Shown piece by piece: positions 1-13,348 of a stretch of 64,000 nt of DNA; positions within the stretch are counted from its first letter, which is position 1; the number at the start of each line of letters is the position of its first letter. Under the pieces are notes generated by a model. That model was not told the DNA's origin. It saw nothing but the letters and a program-made list of their open reading frames with translations, and did not search any database. The stretch covers positions 2,294,001 to 2,358,000 of the forward strand of contig UGYN01000002.1 in NCBI GenBank assembly GCA_900457075.1, written 5' to 3'. The DNA comes from Serratia quinivorans. GTDB taxonomy: Bacteria; Pseudomonadota; Gammaproteobacteria; Enterobacterales; Enterobacteriaceae. A program made the translations under genes and the position numbers.

Positions 1-1933
1 TCAGGTTGGCCAGTGCCCCCTGATGATTAAACATGTCCACTTTGATCTCGGCGATGAATTCCTGTTCGATATCTTGATCCCATTCTACCGCCATGAACTT
101 TTCAGGTTCTTTCTGGTAGCCGCGGATATTTCGGCAGGACTCATGGTGGATCACCAGGCCTTTGCCTGGGCTGACATGGGCGATGATCGGATCGCCTGGA
201 ATAGGTCGGCAGCATTTAGCGAAGGTGATCAGCACGCCGTCTGAGCCCTTGATCGCCAGATTACGAACCCCAGAGGAGGCCCCCAGATTAGACTGGTCAC
301 CCTGCAGGTTTTTCGCTACCACCACGCTCATGGCATTGCCCAAGCCGATTTCAGCCAACAGGTCGTCCAGCGTCGCCAGTTTCATGCGATCCAACTCGTG
401 TTGGATATTTTCTGCCGGAACCTCTGCCAGTTTGCGACTGCCGCCCAATGCATGATTTAACAAGCGGCGGCCGAGGCCGACTGAATCATCGCGCTTGAGG
501 TTTTTCAGCATTTGGCGGATTTTTGCGCGCGCTTTTGAGCTGACGACAAAGTTCAGCCAGGCGGCGTTAGGCCGTGCACCAGGAGCCGTGATGATTTCGA
601 CCGTTTGCCCGCTGGTCAAGGACTGTGACAGCGGGTATGGCTGGCGATCAACACGTGCGCCAACGCAGGCGTGGCCGATATCGGTGTGCACCGCGTAGGC
701 GAAGTCGACCGGCGTTGCGCCCGCAGGCAATTCAACAATGCGACCTTCCGGGGTGAAAACGTAAATCTCATCCGGGAACAGATCGGATTTTACGCTCTCG
801 ATAAATTCAAACGAACTGCCGGCGCTTTGTTGCAGCTCCAGCAAGCTCTGCATCCAGCGCTGAGCGCGGATTTGTGCGGTGGTGCCTGTTTCGCCCTGTT
901 CTTTTTCTTTATAAGCCCAGTGCGCGGCGACCCCCATTTCGGCCATCTGATCCATATCTTCGGTACGGATCTGCACTTCAACCGGTACGCCATGTGGGCC
1001 GATCAGTGAGGTGTGCAGCGATTGATAGCCGTTGGCCTTGGGAATGGCGATATAGTCTTTGACCCTGCCCGGACGCGGTTTGTACAGGCTGTGAGCCTGG
1101 CCCAGCACGCGGTAGCAGGTGTCGACTTCCTTCACGATCACCCGGAACGCGTAGATATCCATAATCGAATGGAAACGCTGTTCTTTCAGGTGCATCTTGA
1201 GGTAGATGGAATACAGATGTTTTTCCCGTCCGCTGACGCGGCAGGGAATGCCGGCCTCGGTCAGTCGCCCTTCGATCTCGGAGAGAATCTTCTGGATCAT
1301 CTCTTTACGGTTACCGCGTGCGGCTTTCACCACTTCTTTGATTACGCGATAGCGGTTCGGGTACAACGCCTCAAAACCCAGCTCTTCCAGCTCGGTTTTC
1401 AGGTGGTGAATACCCAGGCGATGGGCCAGGGGGCTGTAGATTTCCAGGGTTTCACGTGCAATACGCCGCCGTTTGTCAGGACGCAGCGAACCGAGAGTGC
1501 GCATGTTGTGCGTACGGTCGGCCAGCTTGATCAGCACGACGCGGATATCCTGCACCATCGCCATGATCATCTTGCGGAAGTTTTCCGCCTGAGCTTCTTT
1601 TTTATCCTGGAACTTCAGCTTGTCGAGCTTGGATACGCCTTCAACCAGTTCGGCAACGCTTTTGCCGAATAGCTGTTCCATATCCTGGTAGGTGGCCGGG
1701 GTATCTTCGATGACGTCGTGCAGCAATGCTGCCATCAGCGTCTCATGATCGAGACGCATTTCCGCCAGAATGCAGGCCACGGCAACCGGGTGAGTAATGT
1801 AGGGCTCACCGCTGGAGCGTGTCTGTCCCTCGTGAGCATCACGTGCAACGAGGTATGCCTGTTTGAGGCGCTTAATCTGCTCCTCAGGCAGGTAACGTTG
1901 AATCAGCAGATTCAGGCTTTCAAACAGGTACAA
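1..1933 (-). CDS. spoT: SpoT, bifunctional (p)ppGpp synthetase/hydrolase (3' end outside window)
   Basis: Makes and, mainly, hydrolyses the stringent-response alarmone (p)ppGpp in the cytoplasm. I translated 644 codons on the minus strand, open throughout. In order: an HD hydrolase domain with LLHDVIEDT near residue 70, a RelA/SpoT synthetase domain (about 200-330), a TGS domain (about 390-450), and the conserved CCRPIPGD region near residue 610. The C-terminal ACT domain is cut off by the window edge, so the gene is not truncated biologically. No ATG fits the N-terminus. The start is a TTG at 1933, giving LYLFESLN as in the E. coli protein, where spoT is also read from a non-ATG start. It lies 19 bp downstream of rpoZ on the same strand, in the usual gmk-rpoZ-spoT order. 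Confidence 0.97.
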   Translation of the reverse strand, partial: MYLFESLNLLIQRYLPEEQIKRLKQAYLVARDAHEGQTRSSGEPYITHPVAVACILAEMRLDHETLMAALLHDVIEDTPATYQDMEQLFGKSVAELVEGVSKLDKLKFQDKKEAQAENFRKMIMAMVQDIRVVLIKLADRTHNMRTLGSLRPDKRRRIARETLEIYSPLAHRLGIHHLKTELEELGFEALYPNRYRVIKEVVKAARGNRKEMIQKILSEIEGRLTEAGIPCRVSGREKHLYSIYLKMHLKEQRFHSIMDIYAFRVIVKEVDTCYRVLGQAHSLYKPRPGRVKDYIAIPKANGYQSLHTSLIGPHGVPVEVQIRTEDMDQMAEMGVAAHWAYKEKEQGETGTTAQIRAQRWMQSLLELQQSAGSSFEFIESVKSDLFPDEIYVFTPEGRIVELPAGATPVDFAYAVHTDIGHACVGARVDRQPYPLSQSLTSGQTVEIITAPGARPNAAWLNFVVSSKARAKIRQMLKNLKRDDSVGLGRRLLNHALGGSRKLAEVPAENIQHELDRMKLATLDDLLAEIGLGNAMSVVVAKNLQGDQSNLGASSGVRNLAIKGSDGVLITFAKCCRPIPGDPIIAHVSPGKGLVIHHESCRNIRGYQKEPEKFMAVEWDQDIEQEFIAEIKVDMFNHQGALANL

Positions 1934-1952
1934 AGGCAGACTCGCAGTCTAA

Positions 1953-2228
1953 TTAACGACGACCTTCAGCAATGGCGGTAACCGCTTGAATCTCTGCGGC
2001 TTCCTGCTCTTGCTGCTCCTGACGATCACGAACATCGAGGATTTGGCTGGTGATCAGGCCTTCTTCGATTTCGCGCAGCGCGATAACGGTGTACTTGTCG
2101 TTTTCTTCCGGAACAAGTGCATCTTTACCGCCAGTCTGGATTTGACGTGCCCGACGAGCAGCGACCAACACCAGGTCAAAACGGTTACCAATTTTCTCTA
2201 CAGCGTCTTGAACAGTTACGCGTGCCAT
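1953..2228 (-). CDS. rpoZ: RNA polymerase omega subunit
   Basis: Small subunit of RNA polymerase. It binds beta', helps assembly and forms part of one ppGpp-binding site. The product is 91 aa, the same length as E. coli RpoZ, starts [20 protein letters not shown] and ends with the typical [10 protein letters not shown] tail. It sits between gmk (54 bp upstream) and spoT (19 bp downstream) on the same strand, which fits the known gmk-rpoZ-spoT transcription unit. That groups a ppGpp-responsive polymerase subunit with the ppGpp enzyme. Confidence 0.98.
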   Translation of the reverse strand: MARVTVQDAVEKIGNRFDLVLVAARRARQIQTGGKDALVPEENDKYTVIALREIEEGLITSQILDVRDRQEQQEQEAAEIQAVTAIAEGRR

Positions 2229-2282
2229 ATTTGTGCTACTCCACAGGTGACGAAAAGACTGGGCATAATACTGAAACTGTCT

Positions 2283-2978
<696 letters not shown>

Positions 2979-3124
2979 CTAACGAGCCGGATGCAGCGTT
3001 AGCTCGCATTTTGCCCGCCGCTTTGTGCTGAAAAAACCTCAAACTGGCGGGTTTGCGCAGCGTATCGCTAAGTTTTGGCGGTTTTCTGCAACGCGATCTG
3101 CTTTTCTCGAGCCGTTTTGCATAA

Positions 3125-6473
<3,349 letters not shown>

Positions 6474-6589
6474 GATTGACTCCAGCGAAAGTATTGTTGG
6501 CTGGATTGGATGATAAAGAGGATTTAATTGGCCAAAAATGGGGCTTTACTCCACTCTTTAAGGACAATAACTCTCTAATTGGAGCGCAG

Positions 6590-7483
6590 ATGGACAGTCT
6601 CAGCGGCTTATTGGCTTTTGTGCGTGCTGCCGAGCTACACAGTTTTGTCGCCGCAGGTGAACGGCTGGGTATATCTGCTTCCGCCGTAGGGAAAAGCGTA
6701 GCCAGGCTGGAGGAATCATTGGGTGTCAGGCTGTTTAACCGCAGCACCCGACGCATCAATTTAACCGAGGAAGGCGCACTGTTTTTTGAACGTTGCCAAC
6801 GCATCGTCAGCGAAATTGAAAATGCAGAAGCCGAAATGGCGAGGATCTCTGATGCGCCGCGCGGCAAGCTACGCGTGAGCATGCCGGCTATTGGCTATCG
6901 AATGTTGGTCCCGCTGCTGGCTGATTTCAGTGAGCTTTATCCCGAGGTTGAGCTGGACGTGGATTTTAATGACCGGATGGTAGATCTGATCGCCGAAGGT
7001 ATTGACGTGGCGGTGCGCAGCGGTGATCTGGCGGACTCCAGGCTGATGGCTCGGCGGCTGGGGCCGTTCCGGTTGATACTGGCGGGAGCGCCGGAGTATT
7101 TCCAGCGGCGGGGCATGCCGCAGGTACCGGAAGATTTACTCAGCCATGCCTGCTTACGCTATCGGTATCCAGGGGGGCAGCAACTGCAGGAGTGGACATT
7201 GTTTGCTGATGGGGAACCGGTTTCCCTTCGAGTCCCGGTGACGCTGAGTTGCAACAGTATCGAAGCGTTGATCCACGCCACCCAAGAAGGGTTGGGTATC
7301 GCCTACCTGCCGGATTTTACGCTGTGTCAGGCTGTTAACGCCGGACGGCTGACGGCGGTGTTGGATCAATACACGCAGGAGCAGGGCTTTTTCTCTGCCC
7401 TGTGGCCGTCAAGCCGCCATATGCTGCCAAAGGTGAGGGTCTTTGTAGACTACCTGGCGCAGCATATGTTGCCCTTGAGATGA
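6590..7483 (+). CDS. LysR-family transcriptional regulator
   Basis: Predicted DNA-binding regulator of 297 aa. The N-terminal winged helix-turn-helix spans about residues 4-62, with the recognition region GISASAVGKSVARLEESLGV and then RLFNRSTRRINLTEEG. A LysR substrate-binding domain occupies about 90-290. An earlier in-frame start (6476) would add 38 residues unlike any LysR N-terminus, so I chose the ATG at 6590. It is divergent from the MFS pump gene. By analogy with other LysR/efflux pairs it probably controls that gene, with its operator in the 116 bp between them. The effector is unknown. Confidence 0.85.
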   Translation: MDSLSGLLAFVRAAELHSFVAAGERLGISASAVGKSVARLEESLGVRLFNRSTRRINLTEEGALFFERCQRIVSEIENAEAEMARISDAPRGKLRVSMPAIGYRMLVPLLADFSELYPEVELDVDFNDRMVDLIAEGIDVAVRSGDLADSRLMARRLGPFRLILAGAPEYFQRRGMPQVPEDLLSHACLRYRYPGGQQLQEWTLFADGEPVSLRVPVTLSCNSIEALIHATQEGLGIAYLPDFTLCQAVNAGRLTAVLDQYTQEQGFFSALWPSSRHMLPKVRVFVDYLAQHMLPLR

Positions 7484-7490
7484 ACCATGA

Positions 7491-8108
7491 TTAATGATCC
7501 GGGTGCTGGTAATTAAATACCGGCAGGCCCAGACGAAAGCGCAGGGCGAGCAAGCGGGCGCTGAGGCCGACGACCAGCGTGATGATCACCACCATGTTAT
7601 GCGGCAGGCTGAAGTGTTGCAGGCCGATATACAACCAGGCGGCGCCAAAGGAGATACCGGCATAGATTTCCTTCTGGAAAACCAGCGGAATGCGGTTGCA
7701 GAGCATATCGCGCAGTACGCCGCCGAATACGCCGGTGATCACGGCGGCAATCGCAGCGATGATGGCGCCATGGCCCATATCCAGCGCGACCTGCGCACCG
7801 ATGATTGAAAACACAATCAGGCCAACGGCATCCAAAACCAGAAACAGACGGCGCAGGTGGCGCATCAGGGGGGCCAGCCAGGTAGTGACAATCGCCGCAA
7901 TGGCGACGATAACGATATATTCAGGATGTTTGACCCACCCCAATGGAAAATGCCCGAGCAGCATATCGCGTACCGAACCGCCACCGATCGCGGTGGCCGA
8001 AGCGATAATAATTACGCCAAACATATCCATCTGGCGACGGCCTGCGGCCAGTGCGCCGGTCATGGCTTCGGCAGTGATGCCAATGATATAAAGAATGCTC
8101 AGTAACAT
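7491..8108 (-). CDS. yicG: YicG, TRIC/UPF0126-family inner membrane protein
   Basis: Seven-segment membrane protein of the UPF0126 family, related in fold to TRIC cation channels. Its substrate in enterobacteria is not settled. The product is 205 aa, exactly the E. coli YicG length, and starts [20 protein letters not shown]. Two similar halves each carry a glycine-rich motif ([15 protein letters not shown] near 40 and [12 protein letters not shown] near 130), the hallmark of the duplicated domain. It is convergent with the LysR gene, 7 bp away. The 282 bp upstream, shared with the divergent lipoprotein gene, holds both promoters. Confidence 0.92.
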   Translation of the reverse strand: MLLSILYIIGITAEAMTGALAAGRRQMDMFGVIIIASATAIGGGSVRDMLLGHFPLGWVKHPEYIVIVAIAAIVTTWLAPLMRHLRRLFLVLDAVGLIVFSIIGAQVALDMGHGAIIAAIAAVITGVFGGVLRDMLCNRIPLVFQKEIYAGISFGAAWLYIGLQHFSLPHNMVVIITLVVGLSARLLALRFRLGLPVFNYQHPDH

Positions 8109-8390
8109 AAGGTATTCACAGGGTGGGCGGGAATGGGTGTAATGGTGGAAGGGTAATCGCCGACGGGATATATCGCTACTGAGTTTTTCTAACCGGTGAC
8201 GCTTCGGATTACTTTAATTAATCCATTGGTGGTTTTTTTAACTTGTTTATTGCCTTTTCTAGTCTTTTATTGCTAATCGATGCATTAGAAATTCAGTGTT
8301 AGTTTCTATGGCTTACTATATTTATTGCAGTAGGTCTGAGGCGGCTAGTCGACAACGGATAATGGCATTCACTAAGGAACATAAAGATAA

Positions 8391-8825
8391 ATGAAAAATA
8401 CTCTCCTGCTGGCGACGGCTTTAACCGCTGCCTTGCTGACGAGCGGTTGTGTTGCTCCGGTTCCAAACACCGCGCAGCAAAAGACGGCGACTTGCTCCGT
8501 AGGCGATCCTATGACGCAAACCACGCTGTATTTTGGTCTGAATCGCCCGACGGGACCGGTGATTAGCGCAGCAGAGTGGCAGAGTTTTGTGGATCGGCAA
8601 GTGACGCCGCGCTTTAAAGATGGGCTGTCGGTATTTGATGCCAAAGGGCAGTGGCTGGGTAATGACGGCAAGCTGGCACGTGAGAACAGCAAAGCGCTGA
8701 TGCTGATCCATGCACCGGGCAAGGAAAGTGAAACCAATATCGAGGCGCTGCGCAGCAGTTATAAGCAACAGTTTGCCCAGGATTCTGTGATGCGGGTTGA
8801 TACCCCTGTCTGTGTCGCGTTCTGA
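8391..8825 (+). CDS. DUF3574-type lipoprotein
   Basis: Small predicted lipoprotein of 144 aa. The N-terminus is a lipoprotein signal peptide with lipobox LTSGC (Cys20), so the mature protein should be membrane-anchored. Residue +2 is Val, which does not suggest retention in the inner membrane, so outer membrane is more likely. The rest resembles the DUF3574 family (TTLYFGLNR.., then W..F......PRF..G). Its function is unknown. Cysteines at about 35 and 140 could form a disulfide after export. An AAGGAACAT ribosome site precedes the start. It is convergent with nupC across a hairpin at 8831-8850. Confidence 0.8.
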   Translation: MKNTLLLATALTAALLTSGCVAPVPNTAQQKTATCSVGDPMTQTTLYFGLNRPTGPVISAAEWQSFVDRQVTPRFKDGLSVFDAKGQWLGNDGKLARENSKALMLIHAPGKESETNIEALRSSYKQQFAQDSVMRVDTPVCVAF

Positions 8826-8830
8826 GGAAG

Positions 8831-8850
8831 TCCCGGCCCGAAGGCCGGGA
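8831..8850. terminator. Hairpin between the lipoprotein gene and nupC
   Basis: Perfect 8 bp stem TCCCGGCC/GGCCGGGA with a CGAA loop, between two convergent stop codons. There is no clear U-tract on either strand, so termination efficiency is uncertain, but the position suits a shared end for both transcripts. Confidence 0.6.
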
Positions 8851-8862
8851 TATGAGTTTGGC

Positions 8863-10047
8863 TTACAGCACCAGCCCGGCGATTGCCGCCGACAGCAGGC
8901 TAACCAGCGTTGAGCCGTAGACCAGCTTCAGGCCAAAACGAGAAACCACGTTGCCCTGTCGTTCGTTAAGCCCTTTGATTGCCCCGGCCACGATGCCGAT
9001 AGAGGCAAAGTTGGCGAAGGACACCAGGAATACCGACAGGATGCCCAGGCCGCGTGGTGTTAGCTCCGCCGCAATTTTCTTCAATTCAATCATTGCCACA
9101 AATTCATTGGCTACCAGCTTGGTCGCCATGATGCTGCCGGCTCGCAGCGCATCCGGAGCCGGGATGCCGATTAACCAGGCCAACGGATAGAATACGTAGC
9201 CCAGGATCTGCTGGAAGCTGATACCGAACACGGCGGAGAACAGGGCGTTTACTGCAGAAATCAGCGCAATAAAGCCGATCAGCATGGCAGCGATAATCAT
9301 CGCAATTTTGAAGCCCGCCAAAATGTACTCGCCCAGCATTTCAAAGAAGCTCTGATCTTCATGCAGCTTGCTCAGCTTCAGCTCAGGTTCATCGTCCAAC
9401 TGATAGGGGTTGATGATCGACAAAATGATAAAGGTGCTGAACATATTCAGGATCAGCGCAGCGACTACGTATTGCGCATCGATCATCGACATATAGGCGC
9501 CAACGATGGACATGGAGACTGTCGACATGGCGGTTGCCGCCATGGTGTACATGCGGCGCGGAGAGATATCACCAATAATGCCCTTGTAGGCGATGAAGTT
9601 TTCCGATTGTCCGAGCACCAGCGTGCTGACGGCGTTGAACGACTCCAGCTTGCCCATGCCGTTAACTTTGGAAAGCAGGGTACCGACCACACGGATAACC
9701 AGCGGCAGAATGCGGAAATGCTGCAAAATACCGATTAGCGCGGAAATAAAGATAATCGGGCACAAAACCCCAAGGAAAATGAACGCCAACCCGTCTTTGC
9801 TCATGCCGCCAAACACAAAGTCGGAGCCTTGCGCAGCGTATGTCAGCAGCGTTTCAAAGAAGCCGGCGACGTGTCTGATGACGCTAAGGCCACTTTCTGA
9901 ATGCAGGAAGAAATAGGCGAGTGCGCCTTCAATGACCAAAAGTTGAATAATATAACGCAGGCGGATTTTTTTGCGGTCGTTGCTGACCAGCAGCGCCAGG
10001 GCGATGATCACCACCAGGGCAAAAATAAATTGCAGAATTTGCGGCAT
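8863..10047 (-). CDS. nupC: NupC, concentrative nucleoside:H+ symporter
   Basis: Inner-membrane CNT-family symporter that imports nucleosides with protons. From 10047 it is 394 aa and matches E. coli NupC along most of its length, including [49 protein letters not shown] and [13 protein letters not shown]. About ten transmembrane segments are visible. A longer in-frame start at 10083 would add 12 residues with no ribosome site, and NupC proteins begin at about the second start, so I chose 10047. In E. coli nupC is at a different locus, so this copy is either moved or one of several CNT paralogues. Confidence 0.9.
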   Translation of the reverse strand: MPQILQFIFALVVIIALALLVSNDRKKIRLRYIIQLLVIEGALAYFFLHSESGLSVIRHVAGFFETLLTYAAQGSDFVFGGMSKDGLAFIFLGVLCPIIFISALIGILQHFRILPLVIRVVGTLLSKVNGMGKLESFNAVSTLVLGQSENFIAYKGIIGDISPRRMYTMAATAMSTVSMSIVGAYMSMIDAQYVVAALILNMFSTFIILSIINPYQLDDEPELKLSKLHEDQSFFEMLGEYILAGFKIAMIIAAMLIGFIALISAVNALFSAVFGISFQQILGYVFYPLAWLIGIPAPDALRAGSIMATKLVANEFVAMIELKKIAAELTPRGLGILSVFLVSFANFASIGIVAGAIKGLNERQGNVVSRFGLKLVYGSTLVSLLSAAIAGLVL

Positions 10048-10417
10048 AAAGGGTCCGTACGGCTTGCGGGCATGAAAAAACACATTTAGCCACAGCTTGG
10101 CCCACCTTTCATTACCTTAGGTGATAATTGGAATAAAATACTATCAGTCAGCGAGATAAGTTACCCATTGGCATCCGTGCCTGCTCGGTCGCAGTTTTTC
10201 ATAAACCCACGGCGTTCCGTATCCGATGTGATTTTTGCGTTATGGCGCGCAAAGGTTCTCCTCTTCTATGGTTGTTGCATAACGGCTTGGAACCCAATGC
10301 GCAGAATGCACAACGGGTTGCGCTAATAGATTGGTTTATTGAGGAGTAACCAGGAAGATACTCTGACATTTTGTCGTAGAAGATCAGTGATTTTTTCTCA
10401 GGATGAGGAGACAGATG
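10048..10417. other. Intergenic region upstream of nupC and the small HTH gene
   Basis: About 370 bp between divergent genes, expected to hold both promoters. I see a GATGTGATTTTTGCGTTAT stretch (about 10224-10242) that keeps one good CRP half-site (TGTGA) but a poor second half, so I do not claim it. A 35-codon reading frame (10242-10349) has no ribosome site and no recognisable product. Nothing else stands out. Confidence 0.5.
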
Positions 10418-10813
10418 ATGAACACCAGCACCTTATTGCGGGCTTTGGCAAATGGCGTTAATCCCGATACCGGCGAGTTATTGAAACCGGCCTCAATGGC
10501 CAGTTCGCCGGAAGCGATACGCCTTTTGTTCGCTCTGGCCGAGGAGTTTCAGAGTGAAACTGAACGCCAGAAAAAGACCAAGCTAACGCCGGAGGAACGG
10601 CGACAGAAGAATATTTTTGAGGGGCGGCCGGCAAAATCTTATTTCCCGTGGGATGAAGAAGAGAAGCAGCGGTTGCAGGAAAGCCACGCAGCCGGCATGA
10701 CGCTGGAGATAATGAGCAGCGAATTTGAACGCTCAACCTGGGGCATTGCCGTTCAACTGCAGAAAATGGGATTGATTACCGAAGAGCAGGCTGCGGGTTT
10801 ACCCAGAGCATAG
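10418..10813 (+). CDS. Small predicted DNA-binding protein of unknown function
   Basis: 131 aa. The ribosome site GAGGAG (10405-10410) is followed by a double ATG (10415, 10418); spacing favours the second, while an ATG at 10403 lies too close to be used. I do not recognise the gene by name. The N-terminal third (LLRALANGVNPDTGELL, then a helix around SPEAIRLLFALAEEF) is predicted helical. A charged linker follows. The C-terminal part (PWDEEEKQRLQESHAAGMT, then a helix with F.RS.WGI...L.KMGLI) has the spacing of a Myb/SANT-like or GcrA-like helix-turn-helix. That suggests a small nucleic-acid-binding protein. It is convergent with yicC. I cannot assign a target. Confidence 0.7.
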   Translation: MNTSTLLRALANGVNPDTGELLKPASMASSPEAIRLLFALAEEFQSETERQKKTKLTPEERRQKNIFEGRPAKSYFPWDEEEKQRLQESHAAGMTLEIMSSEFERSTWGIAVQLQKMGLITEEQAAGLPRA

Positions 10814-10816
10814 CCG

Positions 10817-10841
10817 TAAAAAAGCCCGCTGACGCGGGCTT
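10817..10841 (-). terminator. Rho-independent terminator of yicC
   Basis: Stem AAGCCCGC/GCGGGCTT with a four-base loop. Read on the minus strand it is followed by six U, the direction in which yicC transcription arrives. Confidence 0.8.
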
Positions 10842-10860
10842 GAACGAATGCAGGGACATA

Positions 10861-11724
10861 TTACTCGATGTTCTGAATCTGCTCGCGCATCTGCTCGATC
10901 AACACTTTCAGCTCGATGGCGGAGGTGGTGACTTCGGCATTGATCGACTTGGATGCCAGGGTGTTGGATTCGCGGTTGAACTCCTGCATCATAAAGTCGA
11001 GGCGGCGACCTACGGCTTCTTTTTTCTTCAGGATGTTGTGCGTTTCTTTTACGTGCGCTTCCAGGCGATCCAGCTCTTCGGCGACGTCAACACGCTGCGC
11101 CATCAACACCAGTTCCTGTTCCAGACGGGTATTTTCCAGCTGTACCTGAGCTTCTTCCAGCTTACTGACCAGACGTTCACGCTGCCATTGCAGAATGTTT
11201 GGCATCTGGGCACGTACCTTGATCACTTCGGCACTAACGCCGTCCAGACGCTGTTCAATCAGCGCTTTCAGTGCGGTACCTTCGCTTTCGCGAGCAATAA
11301 TGAAGTCATCCAGTGCGCCGTCCAGCGCCTGCATGAGCTGTGCGCTGATAGCGTCCAGATCCTGCTCCTGGGCAGACATCACGCCTGGCCAACGCAGTAC
11401 GTCGATAGGATCAATTTCACCTTCGTCGCTCTGCATTTTTACCCAGTTGGCGGCTTCAACCAGCTGCTTGGCCAGTTTTTCGTTCAGGATCATTGAGCTT
11501 TGTGCGCTCGGATCCAGTTCGAAGCGCAGGTTGCACTCCACTTTGCCACGGGTCAGGCGGCCACGAATACGTTCGCGGATCACCGGCTCCAGGCTGCGGA
11601 ACTGCTCCGGCAGGCGGATGTAGGTTTCTAGATAGCGTTGGTTCACGGAACGCAGCTCCCAAGCTGCGCTGCCCCATTCACCCTTGATTTCACGCCGGGC
11701 GTAGGCTGTCATGCTGCGGATCAT
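10861..11724 (-). CDS. yicC: YicC, YicC/YloC-family endoribonuclease
   Basis: 287 aa, the E. coli YicC length. The N-terminus MIRSMTAYARREIKGEWG matches the family, as does the C-terminal DUF1732 part (RRLDFMMQEFNRESNTLASK..., about 205-287). Members of the family have been reported as endoribonucleases acting in small-RNA turnover; that assignment is from the literature, not visible here. A long helical, glutamate-rich middle (about 150-220) is probably coiled. It is divergent from rph across about 126 bp, the conserved yicC-rph-pyrE neighbourhood of enterobacteria. Confidence 0.94.
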   Translation of the reverse strand: MIRSMTAYARREIKGEWGSAAWELRSVNQRYLETYIRLPEQFRSLEPVIRERIRGRLTRGKVECNLRFELDPSAQSSMILNEKLAKQLVEAANWVKMQSDEGEIDPIDVLRWPGVMSAQEQDLDAISAQLMQALDGALDDFIIARESEGTALKALIEQRLDGVSAEVIKVRAQMPNILQWQRERLVSKLEEAQVQLENTRLEQELVLMAQRVDVAEELDRLEAHVKETHNILKKKEAVGRRLDFMMQEFNRESNTLASKSINAEVTTSAIELKVLIEQMREQIQNIE

Positions 11725-11850
11725 TGATGCGTACCCGTAATAGGAAAAGATGAAGCGATTATAGCGTTGGAGATGCGGGCAGGATAGGCATTACGTCACT
11801 AAGCCCGTATAATGCGCAGCCAATCGTTGATTAGAAGCCGGAGAGAGCCC

Positions 11851-12567
11851 ATGCGTCCTGCAGGCAGAGCACCACAACAAGTTCGCCCACTGACACTGAC
11901 CCGTCACTACACCAAACATGCAGAAGGCTCAGTGCTGGTTGAGTTTGGCGATACCAAGGTTTTGTGCACCGCCACGGTAGAAGAGGGCGTTCCGCGCTTC
12001 CTGAAAGGTCAGGGCCAGGGTTGGATCACCGCTGAATACGGCATGCTGCCGCGTTCTACCCACAGCCGTAACGCCCGCGAAGCCGCAAAAGGCAAGCAGG
12101 GTGGCCGTACGCTGGAAATTCAGCGTCTGATCGCCCGTTCACTGCGTGCAGCGGTAGATCTGAAAAAGCTTGGTGAGTTCACCATCACGCTCGACTGCGA
12201 CGTCTTGCAGGCTGATGGTGGCACCCGTACCGCGTCTATTTCCGGTGCCTGTGTTGCGTTGGCCGATGCGTTGAATGCGCTGGTGGCCAACGGCAAGCTG
12301 AAAGCCAACCCGATGAAAGGGCTGGTCGCTGCAGTTTCCGTCGGCATTGTTAACGGCGAAGCGCTGTGTGATTTGGAGTACGTCGAAGACTCTGCAGCAG
12401 AAACCGATATGAATGTGGTGATGATGGAAGATGGCCGCATGATCGAGGTGCAGGGCACCGCCGAGGGCGAGCCGTTCAGCCACGATGAGCTATTGGCGCT
12501 GTTGGCGCTGGCCCGAGGGGGCATCGATACCATCTTCCAGGCGCAGAAAGCGGCGCTGGCAGACTAA
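11851..12567 (+). CDS. rph: Ribonuclease PH
   Basis: Phosphorolytic 3'-to-5' exoribonuclease that trims tRNA precursors and contributes to rRNA turnover; works as a hexamer in the cytoplasm. The product is 238 aa, starting [13 protein letters not shown]. Conserved RNase PH segments include [20 protein letters not shown], the phosphate-site region with RSLRAAVDL, and [18 protein letters not shown] chose 11851 over an upstream in-frame start because of the ribosome site GGAGAG and the family N-terminus. The C-terminus is intact, unlike the frameshifted rph-1 allele of E. coli K-12. That matters for pyrE, since rph translation close to the attenuator controls readthrough. Confidence 0.97.
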   Translation: MRPAGRAPQQVRPLTLTRHYTKHAEGSVLVEFGDTKVLCTATVEEGVPRFLKGQGQGWITAEYGMLPRSTHSRNAREAAKGKQGGRTLEIQRLIARSLRAAVDLKKLGEFTITLDCDVLQADGGTRTASISGACVALADALNALVANGKLKANPMKGLVAAVSVGIVNGEALCDLEYVEDSAAETDMNVVMMEDGRMIEVQGTAEGEPFSHDELLALLALARGGIDTIFQAQKAALAD

Positions 12568-12572
12568 TTATT

Positions 12573-12598
12573 AAGGCGACTCAAGGGTCGCCTTTTTT
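12573..12598 (+). terminator. pyrE attenuator
   Basis: GC-rich hairpin (AAGGCGAC/GTCGCCTT) followed by six T, starting 6 bp after the rph stop codon. In enterobacteria the intercistronic rph-pyrE terminator is overridden when UTP is scarce, because the polymerase pauses and the rph ribosome catches up. The short distance to the stop codon here fits that mechanism. Confidence 0.85.
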
Positions 12599-12658
12599 AC
12601 GCCCGGCGATCGGGCGGCAGTATTAACAGATCTAACGACCAGACGAGGAGAAGCAGTA

Positions 12659-13300
12659 ATGAAAGCCTATCAGCGCCAGTTTATCGAGTTCGCGCTTAAC
12701 AAGCAGGTATTGAAATTCGGCGAGTTCACCCTGAAATCCGGCCGCACCAGCCCGTATTTCTTTAATGCCGGCCTGTTTAATACCGGGCGTGATCTCGCGC
12801 TGTTAGGGCGCTTCTATGCCGAAGCGCTGGTGGATTCCGGTATTGAGTTCGACCTGCTGTTTGGCCCGGCCTACAAAGGCATTCCGATCGCGACCACCAC
12901 GGCGGTTGCATTGGCAGAACATCATGAGCGTGATGTGCCGTACTGCTTTAACCGTAAAGAAGCCAAAACCCATGGCGAAGGGGGCACTCTGGTAGGCAGC
13001 CCGCTGCAGGGCCGTGTAATGCTGGTGGATGACGTCATCACTGCCGGTACGGCGATCCGTGAATCGATGGAAATCATTGGCGCTGGTGGTGCCACCCTGG
13101 CTGGGGTATTGATTTCTCTCGATCGCCAGGAGCGCGGCCGCGCGGATATTTCTGCCATTCAGGAAGTTGAGCGTGACTATCACTGCAAGGTCATTTCCAT
13201 CGTGACGCTGAAGGATTTGATTGTTTATCTGGAAGAAAAACCTGAAATGGCGGATCACCTGGCGGCAGTTCGTGCTTATCGCGAGCAGTACGGGGTTTAA
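12659..13300 (+). CDS. pyrE: Orotate phosphoribosyltransferase
   Basis: Converts orotate plus PRPP to OMP, the fifth step of de novo pyrimidine synthesis. The product is 213 aa and begins [26 protein letters not shown], as in E. coli. The PRPP-binding motif [17 protein letters not shown] is at about 120-136, and the catalytic loop ([12 protein letters not shown]) at about 99-110. A strong ribosome site (GAGGAG) lies upstream. It is co-transcribed with rph through the attenuator between them, which ties expression to pyrimidine levels. Confidence 0.98.
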   Translation: MKAYQRQFIEFALNKQVLKFGEFTLKSGRTSPYFFNAGLFNTGRDLALLGRFYAEALVDSGIEFDLLFGPAYKGIPIATTTAVALAEHHERDVPYCFNRKEAKTHGEGGTLVGSPLQGRVMLVDDVITAGTAIRESMEIIGAGGATLAGVLISLDRQERGRADISAIQEVERDYHCKVISIVTLKDLIVYLEEKPEMADHLAAVRAYREQYGV

Positions 13301-13313
13301 CGCGGAGTTTACT

Positions 13314-13343
13314 ATGCCGGGCGCAACCAAACGCGCCCGGCAT
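13314..13343. terminator. Hairpin between pyrE and slmA
   Basis: Perfect 11 bp inverted repeat (ATGCCGGGCGC/GCGCCCGGCAT) with an eight-base loop between the convergent ends of pyrE and slmA. There is no strong U-tract, so it may act mainly as a transcript-end stabiliser. Confidence 0.6.
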
Positions 13344-13348
13344 AGGGT

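Noticed and set aside
1..1933. Apparent truncation of spoT, and of hslU at the other end
   Set aside because: Both simply run off the window; visible parts are intact.
10224..10242. Possible CRP site upstream of nupC
   Set aside because: Only one half (TGTGA) matches; the other half is poor.
10242..10349. 35-codon frame in the nupC upstream region
   Set aside because: No ribosome binding site, no recognisable sequence; chance.
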